A stretch of 53,894 bases of DNA, taken from assembly GCA_947259105.1 (NCBI GenBank), contig CAMYKU010000020.1, forward strand, positions 1-53,894, given 5' to 3'. The notes under the pieces are model-generated. The model saw only the letters and a program-made list of their open reading frames with translations, searched no databases and was not told where the DNA came from. Origin of the DNA: an uncultured Alphaproteobacteria bacterium (GTDB taxonomy: Bacteria > Pseudomonadota > Alphaproteobacteria > UBA8366 > JADFVY01). A program made the position numbers and the translations under genes. Below are positions 41,696 through 51,379 of the stretch, one piece after another; positions within the stretch are counted from its first letter, which is position 1; the number at the start of each line of letters is the position of its first letter.

Positions 41696-42469
41696 TCAAT
41701 TGACGTACGTGTTCGAGAGTGTCCCGACGCCCTCGATCGTGACCTCCACGGTATTTTCCGGCTGCTTCATCGAGCCGACGCCGATCGACGTGCCGCAGGC
41801 GACCACATCTCCCGGCATCAGGGTCATGTCGTGCGACAGCATGCCGACCAGCTTGTGCGGCGGGAACACCATATCGGAGACCGGGTAGTTCTGCCGCTCA
41901 TCGCCGTTCAGGACCGTGCGGATCGACAGCGTCATCGGATCGACGCCGGTGGCGATCGCCGGCCCGAACACACCGAAGCCGTCGAAGCTCTTGGCTCGCG
42001 TCCACTGGGCAAAGCTCTCGTCCTTGTTGAGGATCCCGAACGCCGTCACGTCGTTGACGCAGGTATAACCGAAGATATGGCCGGCGGCCTCAGCCTCGCT
42101 GATACCGCTGCAGCGCTTGCCGATGACGATGCCGATTTCCCCTTCGTAGACGACCGGGCCGCCGTAACCCGCCGGGCGACGGATGGTCTCGCCGGTGCCG
42201 AGGAACGAATTCGGCGCCTTGAGGAAATAGAGCGGCTCCGCCGGCGTCGAAAGATCGAGCTTCGCAGCCAGTGCCCGGAAGTTGTTCCACAGCCCGATCA
42301 TCTTGCTGGGTGTGCAGGGCGTCAGCAGGTCCAGCCCCGACAGTTCCCGCGCTTCGCCCGTGGCCGTTGCGCCGCTGAACATATCGCCGGAATGGACCTG
42401 CACCCGGTCACCTTCCAGCACTCCGAAGCCGGTCTCTCCACCGGACTTGAAACGGACCCACAATGTCAT
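41696..42469 (-). CDS. Fumarylacetoacetate hydrolase-family protein 2
   Basis: A 257-residue FAH-fold enzyme with an N-terminal cap and catalytic half: KMIGLWNNFRAL, FLKAPNSFLG, metal ligands in VYEGEIGIVIGK, and GYTCVNDVTAF. The C-terminal SLMPGD-type motif is present as TLMPGDVVACGTSIGVG. It is only distantly related to the FAH-family gene at 24004. A MITE lies about 70 bases upstream of its ATG (42467-42469), so its promoter is either very close or altered by that insertion. Confidence 0.9.
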   Translation of the reverse strand: MTLWVRFKSGGETGFGVLEGDRVQVHSGDMFSGATATGEARELSGLDLLTPCTPSKMIGLWNNFRALAAKLDLSTPAEPLYFLKAPNSFLGTGETIRRPAGYGGPVVYEGEIGIVIGKRCSGISEAEAAGHIFGYTCVNDVTAFGILNKDESFAQWTRAKSFDGFGVFGPAIATGVDPMTLSIRTVLNGDERQNYPVSDMVFPPHKLVGMLSHDMTLMPGDVVACGTSIGVGSMKQPENTVEVTIEGVGTLSNTYVN

Positions 42470-42537
42470 TTTATGCCTCTTTCTTCTGCCCTTCCGTCAC
42501 CCGGGTTCGCAGGAGCTATCCACGCGATCCCGGGAGC

Positions 42538-42807
42538 CTAGTGGTGTGAATCAGACGGATGGCACCCATGGGACGGTCTTGCGAGTTCATCCGGCAAGGC
42601 GCGTGGCGCGCCGCGATGCCGGCGCATCGCAAGCGCCGCGCAACGCCGCCGGTGGGCTCGCAAGGCCGCCCGCAGGGTCGCGTTTCCCGTCTCCTCGGCA
42701 GTAGGGCGTGCGCAGGCGATGCTGGCGCATCGTCAAGCGCACCCGACGCACCGAGGGGGCGGGAAACGCGATCCCACGGGTGCCATCCGTCTGATTCACA
42801 CCACTAG
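42538..42807. mobile_element. 270-bp MITE with 34-bp terminal inverted repeats
   Basis: 42540-42573 is the inverted complement of 42772-42805 with one mismatch (outer part AGTGGTGTGAATCAGACGG). Both ends abut CTAG (42538-42541, 42804-42807), consistent with a TA or CTAG target duplication as in IS630-type transposition. The interior is GC-rich with imperfect direct repeats (GATGCCGGCGCATCG and GATGCTGGCGCATCG) and no transposase. It fills most of the 457-base gap between the FAA-hydrolase and glycosyltransferase genes; the rest shows no gene. Confidence 0.8.
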
Positions 42808-42926
42808 CGCATATCTATAGCAAGCTGGCCGGGCCTGCAATGCACGGCTCCCGGAGCGGCGATCGAGTTGTGCTTTCTTGCGTTCCGGCACTCCGCCAGG
42901 GTGACTGAAAGGCATCGCAAAATCCC

Positions 42927-44477
42927 TCAGCGCGGGACGTACACCTCCAGATGACCGATCCGCTCGCGCAGCCGGTAGCGCCTCTCCAGGGCAGCGCGGA
43001 AACCCTCAGGGAACCGTCGATCGTACCGCACCGAGCCAATCGCGGAATACAGCACGACGAACGAGATTTCGCCGCGCGCCATGGCCTGCGTTACGGGCGT
43101 TGGATCCCAGCGGCCACCCTGCGCCAGCCGGGTCATGATGAAGGGCTGGAAGTACAGCGGCCGGCCCGCCTGGTGCAGCAGCACCATTTCCTCCGAGACG
43201 ACCGGGCCTTCGGCGGTCGCGAGCATGTCGGCGACTTGTCGGGAAGACACAACCGCCTGCCAGTCCGGTTCACGGAACTTCACGCTCCAGCCGACCGTCG
43301 CCTGCCAGCACAGGACGGCCAGGGCAATGATGACCATCACCCGGCGGCGCCAGCATGCCGGACTCCACGCGTCCGACCGGATGAACGTCACGATGCGCAC
43401 CGCCAATGTGCCGAGAAGAAGCGAGGCAGCGGCTTCGAACTCCAGGAAATAGCTGACGGAAGCCCCGGTCTTGCCCGACGCGATTACATTGATAAGGCTC
43501 GCGGCCATCAGGCCGCCGAACAGCATGAGCGGTGCGTCCGGGGCGGCCGGTTTCGATACAGGGAGTCCGGTGCGCCGGCGCGCGGCCAGTCGAACCAGCA
43601 GATATCCGAGGCCGCCGAACAGCAGGACGAAATCGACTGCCCGCCAGAACAGGCTTTGCCGCAATCGCTTGAGGATCAGGTCGGGGCGATACTCGTTGAT
43701 ATTGTATGTCACGACATGTCTGAGGAACTCCCCGTCCGTGGCCGCGGCAAGCGTGCCAAGCGCAACGAGGCCTGCGACCACGCAAACCGAAAGCGCTACA
43801 AGCGCCCGCCGCCGGTGAAGGAAATACGCCGCCCCGAAGGTCGCCAGCGCCGCCGCGGCCATGTTGGGTTTGGTGAATGCGGCCAGCACGAAGGCCAGCC
43901 CGTAAACCCAGGTCAGCGATGGCCGCCGGATCGAAAGCACGAACATCTGCATGCCCAGAAGCCCGAAGGCCAGGGCAAGCGTATCCACCCGCATGGTCGC
44001 AGACCAGCCGATGACCGTGTAATGGGTCAGGAAGAACAGGGCGGCCAGCGCGCCGCCAACCCGCCGCGCCAGGGCGCCATGATCGCGGTGCAGCCCGCCC
44101 CCCACGAGGCTGAAGATCAGGAGTCCGCTGGCCAGCGCGCCGACCAGGGAAACCAGGCGGCCGGCGACAAGCGGGTCACCGGTAAGCTGCGCGACGAGCC
44201 ACGCCACATAGTGGAACACCGGTGGGTAGTTGGCCACCGTGTACGGTGCCTGGGCGATCGGCTGATACATCGATTCGCCCGCGGCCAGTGCCGCGACCTG
44301 GAAAAGAATCGGCCCCTCGCCGTAATCGTTGCCGAAGGGATACAGGATATAGTCGACCGTCCGGTCGAGGAACCCGGCCATCACCGCCCCGTAGACGACA
44401 AATGTCGCAATCGCCGCAAGCCCGACGGCCAGCCCGGTCGTCCGGTCCCATGGCAGGCGCTTGCCGGTGAATTCCAT
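42927..44477 (-). CDS. GT-C-type membrane glycosyltransferase (PMT/ArnT-like)
   Basis: A 516-residue polytopic protein with about eleven helices. An acidic first periplasmic loop (PFGNDYGEGPILF) carries the Asp/Glu expected of GT-C enzymes that use lipid-linked sugars, and the C-terminal domain is soluble. ATG 44475-44477 gives a short cytoplasmic tail before TM1; an ATG at 44549 is possible. It lies after the groEL terminator and is not in that operon. The acceptor is unknown. Confidence 0.7.
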   Translation of the reverse strand: MEFTGKRLPWDRTTGLAVGLAAIATFVVYGAVMAGFLDRTVDYILYPFGNDYGEGPILFQVAALAAGESMYQPIAQAPYTVANYPPVFHYVAWLVAQLTGDPLVAGRLVSLVGALASGLLIFSLVGGGLHRDHGALARRVGGALAALFFLTHYTVIGWSATMRVDTLALAFGLLGMQMFVLSIRRPSLTWVYGLAFVLAAFTKPNMAAAALATFGAAYFLHRRRALVALSVCVVAGLVALGTLAAATDGEFLRHVVTYNINEYRPDLILKRLRQSLFWRAVDFVLLFGGLGYLLVRLAARRRTGLPVSKPAAPDAPLMLFGGLMAASLINVIASGKTGASVSYFLEFEAAASLLLGTLAVRIVTFIRSDAWSPACWRRRVMVIIALAVLCWQATVGWSVKFREPDWQAVVSSRQVADMLATAEGPVVSEEMVLLHQAGRPLYFQPFIMTRLAQGGRWDPTPVTQAMARGEISFVVLYSAIGSVRYDRRFPEGFRAALERRYRLRERIGHLEVYVPR

Positions 44478-44620
44478 TGTCAAGAAAACCACTCCCGCGC
44501 GGCGGCGCAACCGAACGGCTTCGTCGGGCGCCGGTTCCCGGGCAAACATAGGACGGGTCCGGTTAACGATTGCATAAGTTGCGGTGGCGGCAGTGCCGGG
44601 AACTCGACGTCGCGGCCGCA

Positions 44621-44656
44621 CAGGAAAAAAGGCCGGGGCGGTCACCCGCCCCGGCC
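44621..44656 (-). terminator. Rho-independent terminator of groESL
   Basis: On the minus strand a perfect 10-bp stem (GGCCGGGGCG pairing CGCCCCGGCC, 44631-44640 and 44647-44656) with a 6-base loop is followed by TTTTTTCC. It begins about 32 bases after the groEL stop. Confidence 0.9.
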
Positions 44657-44688
44657 ATAAGACTTGATCAGGCTGTCGGCCTCTGTGG

Positions 44689-46347
<1,659 letters not shown>

Positions 46348-46368
46348 TCAAAAGCCCTCCTCGGTTGC

Positions 46369-46683
46369 TTAAGCGGCCTTCTTGGCCTTGCGGGCGACTT
46401 CGATGATGCCCATGATGTCTGATTCCTTCATGATGATGAGGTCTTCACCATCGATCTTGACCTCGGTGCCGGACCATTTCCCAAACAGAATGCGGTCGCC
46501 CGCCTTTACGTCCAGCGCAACGATTTCGCCCTTCTCGTTTCGGGCGCCGGATCCGACGGCGACGATTTCACCCTCCATCGGCTTTTCCTTGGCGGTGTCG
46601 GGAATGATGATGCCACCTGCGGTCTTCTCCTCCTCCGCAACGCGGCGGACGAGAACGCGGTCGTGTAACGGCCTGAATTTCAT
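46369..46683 (-). CDS. groES: Co-chaperonin GroES (10 kDa)
   Basis: A 104-residue co-chaperonin: [14 protein letters not shown] at the start, the mobile loop [19 protein letters not shown] that binds GroEL, and a C-terminal [16 protein letters not shown] end. ATG 46681-46683 was chosen by family alignment. First gene of the groESL operon, preceded by CIRCE. Confidence 0.99.
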   Translation of the reverse strand: MKFRPLHDRVLVRRVAEEEKTAGGIIIPDTAKEKPMEGEIVAVGSGARNEKGEIVALDVKAGDRILFGKWSGTEVKIDGEDLIIMKESDIMGIIEVARKAKKAA

Positions 46684-46728
46684 GGTTTGCCTCCAGATTT
46701 CACCAGGTTCGAATGAACAGCGTGACTT

Positions 46729-46755
46729 TTGGCACTCAACAACAGAGAGTGCCAA
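46729..46755. promoter_or_regulatory. CIRCE element (HrcA operator) of groESL
   Basis: TTGGCACTC-N9-GAGTGCCAA, a perfect 9-base inverted repeat matching the CIRCE consensus TTAGCACTC-N9-GAGTGCTAA except for the T/A pair next to the ends. It lies 46 bases upstream of groES, so heat-shock repression by HrcA is expected. Confidence 0.95.
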
Positions 46756-46946
46756 CACCTGCCGATTTAAGCGAGCGGGAAATTCGATTCAAGGGGCTTG
46801 AACGAAAAAAACCCGTTCAGCCGGACGATACCGGGCAATTGCACGGAATCGGCAGCACCGGCCGGCCAGGGGCGAAGGAGGACGATGTTCGCATCGCAGC
46901 CCCGCGGCAGCGACGACCGAACGAGGTTGCGCATCCTGTGCCGCCG

Positions 46947-47378
46947 TCATTCGAACGCCATGACCGCAAGGATCGTCGCCAGGATGGCGGCCGACAGGGC
47001 GATCCGGCCGGACAGCATCGCCCGGCGCGCCGCAACCGGACGATTCTTACCGCGGCGGGCGCGCGACTGGTTGATTTGCGCCAGAACGAAGGCGATCACC
47101 ACGACCGCGACGAAGACCAGCTTCGCCCGGAACCACCAGCCGCCCGCCTGCACGGTCTCGTCGCCCGCGACCAGCGCCAGCGCAATACCCGAAAGCACCA
47201 GCAACGCGATGGCGACAATATTGACATGCCGGACGGCGCCCGCCACATGGCCCATGAGCGGCGCGGCGTCCTCGGGCGCCAGGGTCGAGGCATGCAGCCC
47301 TAGGACGAAAAGGGTGATCGATATGCCAAGGCCGCTGGCCAGCGACAGGAAATGGACAATCAGAAGCAACTCGTACAT
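46947..47378 (-). CDS. Small integral membrane protein of unknown function
   Basis: A 143-residue protein with four hydrophobic helices. MYELLLIVHFLSLASGLGISI at the start and a central RAKLVFVAVVVIAF helix resemble DUF2269/CopD-like small membrane proteins, but I cannot assign a family firmly. ATG 47376-47378 follows a GAGG; the longer frame is less likely. It stands alone between groESL and the MucR-like gene. Confidence 0.7.
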   Translation of the reverse strand: MYELLLIVHFLSLASGLGISITLFVLGLHASTLAPEDAAPLMGHVAGAVRHVNIVAIALLVLSGIALALVAGDETVQAGGWWFRAKLVFVAVVVIAFVLAQINQSRARRGKNRPVAARRAMLSGRIALSAAILATILAVMAFE

Positions 47379-47602
47379 CCCGGCCCTCGTTCTTATTGAT
47401 ACCTTGCCACAATCCATAGCGCGGACGCGGCAAGGAATGCACCGGTAAAGAATTCAATGCACGGCGCCATCGGGCCCGGGCGCCGTGCCGAAAATGTGGC
47501 CACATTGCTTTGCAATCCCCCTTGAATCGCCATTTTTCTTGTCTATCTAGGAGTCAGGTTCCTCAAATGTTCCGAGTGAGGCTAAAAGAAGGTGTGAACG
47601 TT

Positions 47603-48040
47603 ATGACCAGCAAGAATCAATCATTTCTGAAGGGACTCGCCGCAGGTGGCCTGAAAGCGGCCATCGGCTCCACCGAGCGCGTGCTCGGCGCCATGCGTGC
47701 GACCTACCGCGCCGTGACCGGCCGCGAGGCCCCGGCCCATGTGCCGGAGACCCGGACCGGGCTGAAACCTGCGGTGCCGGTGGAGTTGTCGGTATCGCCG
47801 GACTACATCGTCTGTCTCGAGGACGGCAAGCGGTTCAAGATGCTGAAGGGGCATCTGCGCGCCGCCTACGGGCTGAGCCCTGAGGAGTATCGCGCAAAAT
47901 GGGGCCTTCCGGCAGACTACCCGATGGTCGCGCCGAACTACAGCGAGAAGCGGGCCCGGATGGCGAAGGACATGGGTCTTGGCCACATGCGTGGTGGCGC
48001 GGCCGAAGACAAAGCCGAGGACGGCAAACAGGCGGCCTGA
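47603..48040 (+). CDS. MucR/Ros-like regulator with incomplete zinc finger
   Basis: A 145-residue protein whose C-terminal half (VSPDYIVCLEDGKRF, then KMLKGHLRAAYGLSPEEY, RAKWGLPADYPMVAPNY) is clearly MucR/Ros. The finger keeps Cys and the first His, but the second Cys is Asp and the last His is replaced (HLRAAY), so classical zinc binding is doubtful; some rhizobial relatives bind DNA without zinc. The N-terminal half lacks the usual MucR helix and is basic. Start ATG 47603 is preceded by AAGGTG. It may regulate envelope or symbiosis-type genes. Confidence 0.82.
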   Translation: MTSKNQSFLKGLAAGGLKAAIGSTERVLGAMRATYRAVTGREAPAHVPETRTGLKPAVPVELSVSPDYIVCLEDGKRFKMLKGHLRAAYGLSPEEYRAKWGLPADYPMVAPNYSEKRARMAKDMGLGHMRGGAAEDKAEDGKQAA

Positions 48041-48076
48041 CGTCTCCCCCGAATGCGGCGGCGCCGGCCACGCGCG

Positions 48077-48090
48077 TTGACGCAGGTCAA
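48077..48090. promoter_or_regulatory. FixK/FNR-type box upstream of the radical SAM gene
   Basis: TTGAC-GCAG-GTCAA is a perfect inverted repeat matching the FixK/FNR arm consensus TTGAY-N4-RTCAA. It is 78 bases ahead of ATG 48168, leaving room for a class-II promoter. Oxygen-sensitive radical SAM enzymes are plausible targets of such anaerobic activators. Confidence 0.65.
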
Positions 48091-48167
48091 TGCAATACGG
48101 CGCGATTTCGTGCACGCTGAAAACGACTTCTGGATTGCGCCGCCGCATGGGTGCTCAGGAGGCGTCG

Positions 48168-49181
48168 ATGCCGATCCGCCGCGAAGAATTCTATTTTGGA
48201 GTCAAGGTCTCTCCGGTCGCGCGGCGAGCGCTACAGGGTGGATTCGAGCCCGCATATCTCAAACTGCACCGATCGGGCGCGCTGGCCGAACGGGCGCGAA
48301 TCGCCGACCAGCATATCGAGGATTGTGACCTCTGCGCCCGGTATTGCCGTGTAAACCGGAAGCGGACGCTCGCCGGAGTCGTCTGCCGCACCGGCGAATT
48401 GGCCGTGGTCAACTCATCGGGCCCGCATCACGGCGAAGAGGATTGCCTGCGGGGCTGGCGCGGCTCCGGCGCGATCTTCTTTTCATGGTGCAACATGCGC
48501 TGCGTGTTCTGCCAGAACTGGGAGATCAGCTGGAAGGGCCATGGCGAGGAGATCGCGGCCAGGGAACTGGCCGACACGTTGCTGAACCTGCAGGCCATGG
48601 GCTGCCACAACATCAATCTCGTCAATCCGAGCCACGTTGTGGCGCAAGTTCTCGCGGCGCTGGAGATTGCGGCCCGCAACGGGCTGCGCCTGCCGCTGGT
48701 ATATAATTCGGGCGGCTACGACAGCCCCGAGGCGCTCGCGCTGCTGGACGGCGTGATCGACATCTACATGCCGGACATGAAATACGGCGATGCCGATCTC
48801 GCCAGGGAGTATTCCCACACGCCGGACTACGTGCGGGTGAACCGGGCAGCGGTGCGGGAGATGCACCGCCAGGTCGGCGACCTGAAGCTGACCGCCGACA
48901 ACATCGCCCGGCGGGGCCTGCTGGTGCGCCATCTGGTGCTGCCCGGCGGCATCGCCGGCACCGAGGCGGTGTTGCGCTTCCTGGCCGAGGAAATCTCGCG
49001 CGAAACCTACCTCAACATCATGGACCAGTACCGCCCCACCTACCGCGCCGGTGAGTATCCCGAGCTGGACCGTATGATCACCCACGACGAATACCGACAA
49101 GCGCTCGACCTGGCCCGTAAATACGGCCTGAAACGCATCGACCGGCGGTGTTCCGAAAGCTGGGTCGTGCGCTGGCCCTGA
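48168..49181 (+). CDS. Radical SAM protein (AmmeMemoRadiSam/PflA-like)
   Basis: A 337-residue radical SAM enzyme. The CxxxCxxC motif is CNMRCVFCQNWEIS (about residue 120); an extra N-terminal cysteine cluster, DCDLCARYCRVNR...GVVC (about 50-75), is typical of the AmmeMemoRadiSam/AmrS-like branch. A VYNSGGYDSPEAL and MPDMKYGD segment fits pyruvate-formate-lyase-activase-like proteins. ATG 48168 follows CAGGAGG. The partner or substrate protein is not in this window. Confidence 0.88.
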   Translation: MPIRREEFYFGVKVSPVARRALQGGFEPAYLKLHRSGALAERARIADQHIEDCDLCARYCRVNRKRTLAGVVCRTGELAVVNSSGPHHGEEDCLRGWRGSGAIFFSWCNMRCVFCQNWEISWKGHGEEIAARELADTLLNLQAMGCHNINLVNPSHVVAQVLAALEIAARNGLRLPLVYNSGGYDSPEALALLDGVIDIYMPDMKYGDADLAREYSHTPDYVRVNRAAVREMHRQVGDLKLTADNIARRGLLVRHLVLPGGIAGTEAVLRFLAEEISRETYLNIMDQYRPTYRAGEYPELDRMITHDEYRQALDLARKYGLKRIDRRCSESWVVRWP

Positions 49182-49356
49182 GGCGTGCGCAGTGGACGAC
49201 CGGCGCGCCCGATGGCTTTACGTTCACGGGCCCGTTTCGCGCCGGCGGCGGTTGCTCTGGAAGTGACCCAACTATGCAATCGCAATTGACGGAGATCAGC
49301 GCCCGGCGAGCCCTGCGATAGTAGAGGTACTGGCAGCCGAAGTCTGGAGTTGGCCC

Positions 49357-50646
49357 ATGTCCGGTAAACATCAAAGTCCGAACTCGCAGGACGAGATCGA
49401 AGCCGTTCTCGGCATTGACGCAAACGGGGCAGCCGGAATGCTGCGCCGTGGAAAGTGGCCGATCCTCCTGCTGCTGGTTCTGCTGGGCGGCGCGGCGGCC
49501 TACTATCTGCTCGGCGCGGGCGGGTCGTCCGGCGCCGCGCAATACCGGACGGATTCCGCCAGCCATGGCGACATTAAGGTCATCGTCACGGCGACAGGAA
49601 CGGTGGAACCGACCAACAAGGTCGATATTTCGAGCGAATTGTCCGGCACAATCCGTTCCGTGGCGGTCGACTTCAACTCGACGGTCAAGGTCGGTCAGGT
49701 TCTGGCCGAACTGGATACGGACAAGCTGAAGGCCACGGTCGAGAGTTCCCGCGCTCGCTTGAATGCGGCAAGGGCCCGTGTCACGGAGGCGGAAGCCACG
49801 GTCGTCGAGAAAGAGCACGAACTTCTCCGCAAACAGACCCTCGCCGACCGCAAGACCGGCTCGATGCAGGATCTCGATGCTGCACGCGCCGCTTATGATC
49901 GAGCCCAGGCCTCGCTCGCCAGTGCAATGGCCGATGTCGAGGCCGCCGCAGCAGACCTGAAGCTCAACGAGACCAACCTCGGTAAGACCTGCATCTGTTC
50001 GCCGATTAACGGCGTCGTCCTGGATCGTAACGTCGATCCGGGCCAGGTGGTTGCCGCATCACTGCAGGCGCCGGTCCTTTTCACCATCGCCGAGGACCTG
50101 CGCAAGATGGAGGTCCAGGTCGATGTCGATGAAGCCGACGTGGGCAAAGTCCGCGAGGGCCAGTCCGCGACGTTCACCGTCGACGCCCATCCCGACCGCA
50201 AATTCCAGGCCCGGATCAAAGAACTGCGGTTCGGGTCGGAGGTGGTGCAGGGTGTCGTCACCTACAAGGCCGTGCTGACGGCCGACAATACCGAGCTTCT
50301 GCTCAGGCCGGGCATGACGGCCACCGCCGAGATCACCGTTCAGGAAGAAAAGGACGTCCTGACGGTTTCCAACGAGGCGCTTCGTTTCTCGCCGCCGGCG
50401 CTCGATGCGAACGCCGACAACCAGAGCTTCCTGAGGAAGCTGATCCCCGGCGTTCCGCAATTCCGCCCGCCAAGCCGCCCGCAGCTTACCGGGCCGGATC
50501 GGGAGCTCTGGGTGCTGCAAGACGACGCCGCCACGCCGGTCCGGGTGACCATCGGAGCGACGGATGGCAGACGGACGCAGATCGCCGACGGTCCCCTCGA
50601 GGCTGGCCAGGAAATCATCGTCGATATCCTCGTCCCGGCGAGATGA
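49357..50646 (+). CDS. MacA/HlyD-type periplasmic adaptor
   Basis: A 429-residue membrane-fusion protein: N-terminal anchor helix (about 35-55), paired biotinyl-lipoyl half-motifs around a coiled-coil hairpin (about 110-210) and a beta-barrel. The lipoyl halves are SGTIRSVAVDFNSTVKVGQVLAELD and SPINGVVLDRNVDPGQVV in part. It opens a three-gene export unit with an ATPase and a permease, which together resemble MacAB. Substrate unknown. Confidence 0.9.
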   Translation: MSGKHQSPNSQDEIEAVLGIDANGAAGMLRRGKWPILLLLVLLGGAAAYYLLGAGGSSGAAQYRTDSASHGDIKVIVTATGTVEPTNKVDISSELSGTIRSVAVDFNSTVKVGQVLAELDTDKLKATVESSRARLNAARARVTEAEATVVEKEHELLRKQTLADRKTGSMQDLDAARAAYDRAQASLASAMADVEAAAADLKLNETNLGKTCICSPINGVVLDRNVDPGQVVAASLQAPVLFTIAEDLRKMEVQVDVDEADVGKVREGQSATFTVDAHPDRKFQARIKELRFGSEVVQGVVTYKAVLTADNTELLLRPGMTATAEITVQEEKDVLTVSNEALRFSPPALDANADNQSFLRKLIPGVPQFRPPSRPQLTGPDRELWVLQDDAATPVRVTIGATDGRRTQIADGPLEAGQEIIVDILVPAR

Positions 50647-50659
50647 CAGGCCGGAGACG

Positions 50660-51379
50660 ATGCCGAAACCGGACGACAAAGCACCGGCTCTGATCGAGCT
50701 CAAGGCAGTCTCGAAGATCTATGGCTCGGGCATGGCCGAAGTCCGCGCGCTCGACTCGGTCGATCTCAGCATCGACGACGGAGAATTCGTCGCCATCATG
50801 GGACCGTCCGGCTCGGGCAAGTCGACCGCCATGAACATGATTGGCTGCCTCGATACCCCGAGCAGCGGGCAGTACCTGTTCAAGGGGGTGGATGTCGGCG
50901 CCCTCTCCCGAAACCGGCGTGCCTTGCTGCGGCGGCATTATCTCGGGTTCGTGTTCCAGGGGTTCAACCTGCTTGCCCGCACTTCGGCGGTGGAGAATGT
51001 CGAACTGCCGCTCATCTATCGCGGCGTGGCCGCCGCCCTGCGACGGCGGCAGGCGACCAAGGCGCTTGCTCATGTCGGCCTTGCGGGGCGCGAGCATCAC
51101 TCGCCGGCCGAGTTGTCGGGCGGCCAGCAGCAGCGTGTCGCCATCGCCAGGGCCATCGCCACCCGGCCGGCCGTCCTGCTGGCGGACGAACCGACGGGCA
51201 ATCTCGACACGAGGACGAGTCTCGAGATCATGGATCTGCTCCGGCGCCTGAACCGGGATGAAGGCATCACCGTCATCATGGTCACGCACGAGGCCGAGAT
51301 GGCCGCCTATGCCGGCCGCATCATCCACTTCATAGACGGCAGGATCGACCACGATGCGATGAACCGGGACGCCGCGTAA
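50660..51379 (+). CDS. MacB-type ABC ATPase
   Basis: A 239-residue ATPase with GPSGSGKST (Walker A), LSGGQQQR signature, LADEPTGNLD (Walker B region) and MVTHE switch. The short extension and GNLDTRTSLEI pattern are typical of MacB/LolD-like exporters. ATG 50660 is 13 bases after the adaptor stop. The following permease starts within its stop codon. Confidence 0.93.
   Translation: MPKPDDKAPALIELKAVSKIYGSGMAEVRALDSVDLSIDDGEFVAIMGPSGSGKSTAMNMIGCLDTPSSGQYLFKGVDVGALSRNRRALLRRHYLGFVFQGFNLLARTSAVENVELPLIYRGVAAALRRRQATKALAHVGLAGREHHSPAELSGGQQQRVAIARAIATRPAVLLADEPTGNLDTRTSLEIMDLLRRLNRDEGITVIMVTHEAEMAAYAGRIIHFIDGRIDHDAMNRDAA

Noticed and set aside
42559..42807. 82- and 70-codon frames inside the MITE
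   Set aside because: They lie between the terminal repeats, lack ribosome-binding sites and show no transposase features; the element is best seen as non-coding.
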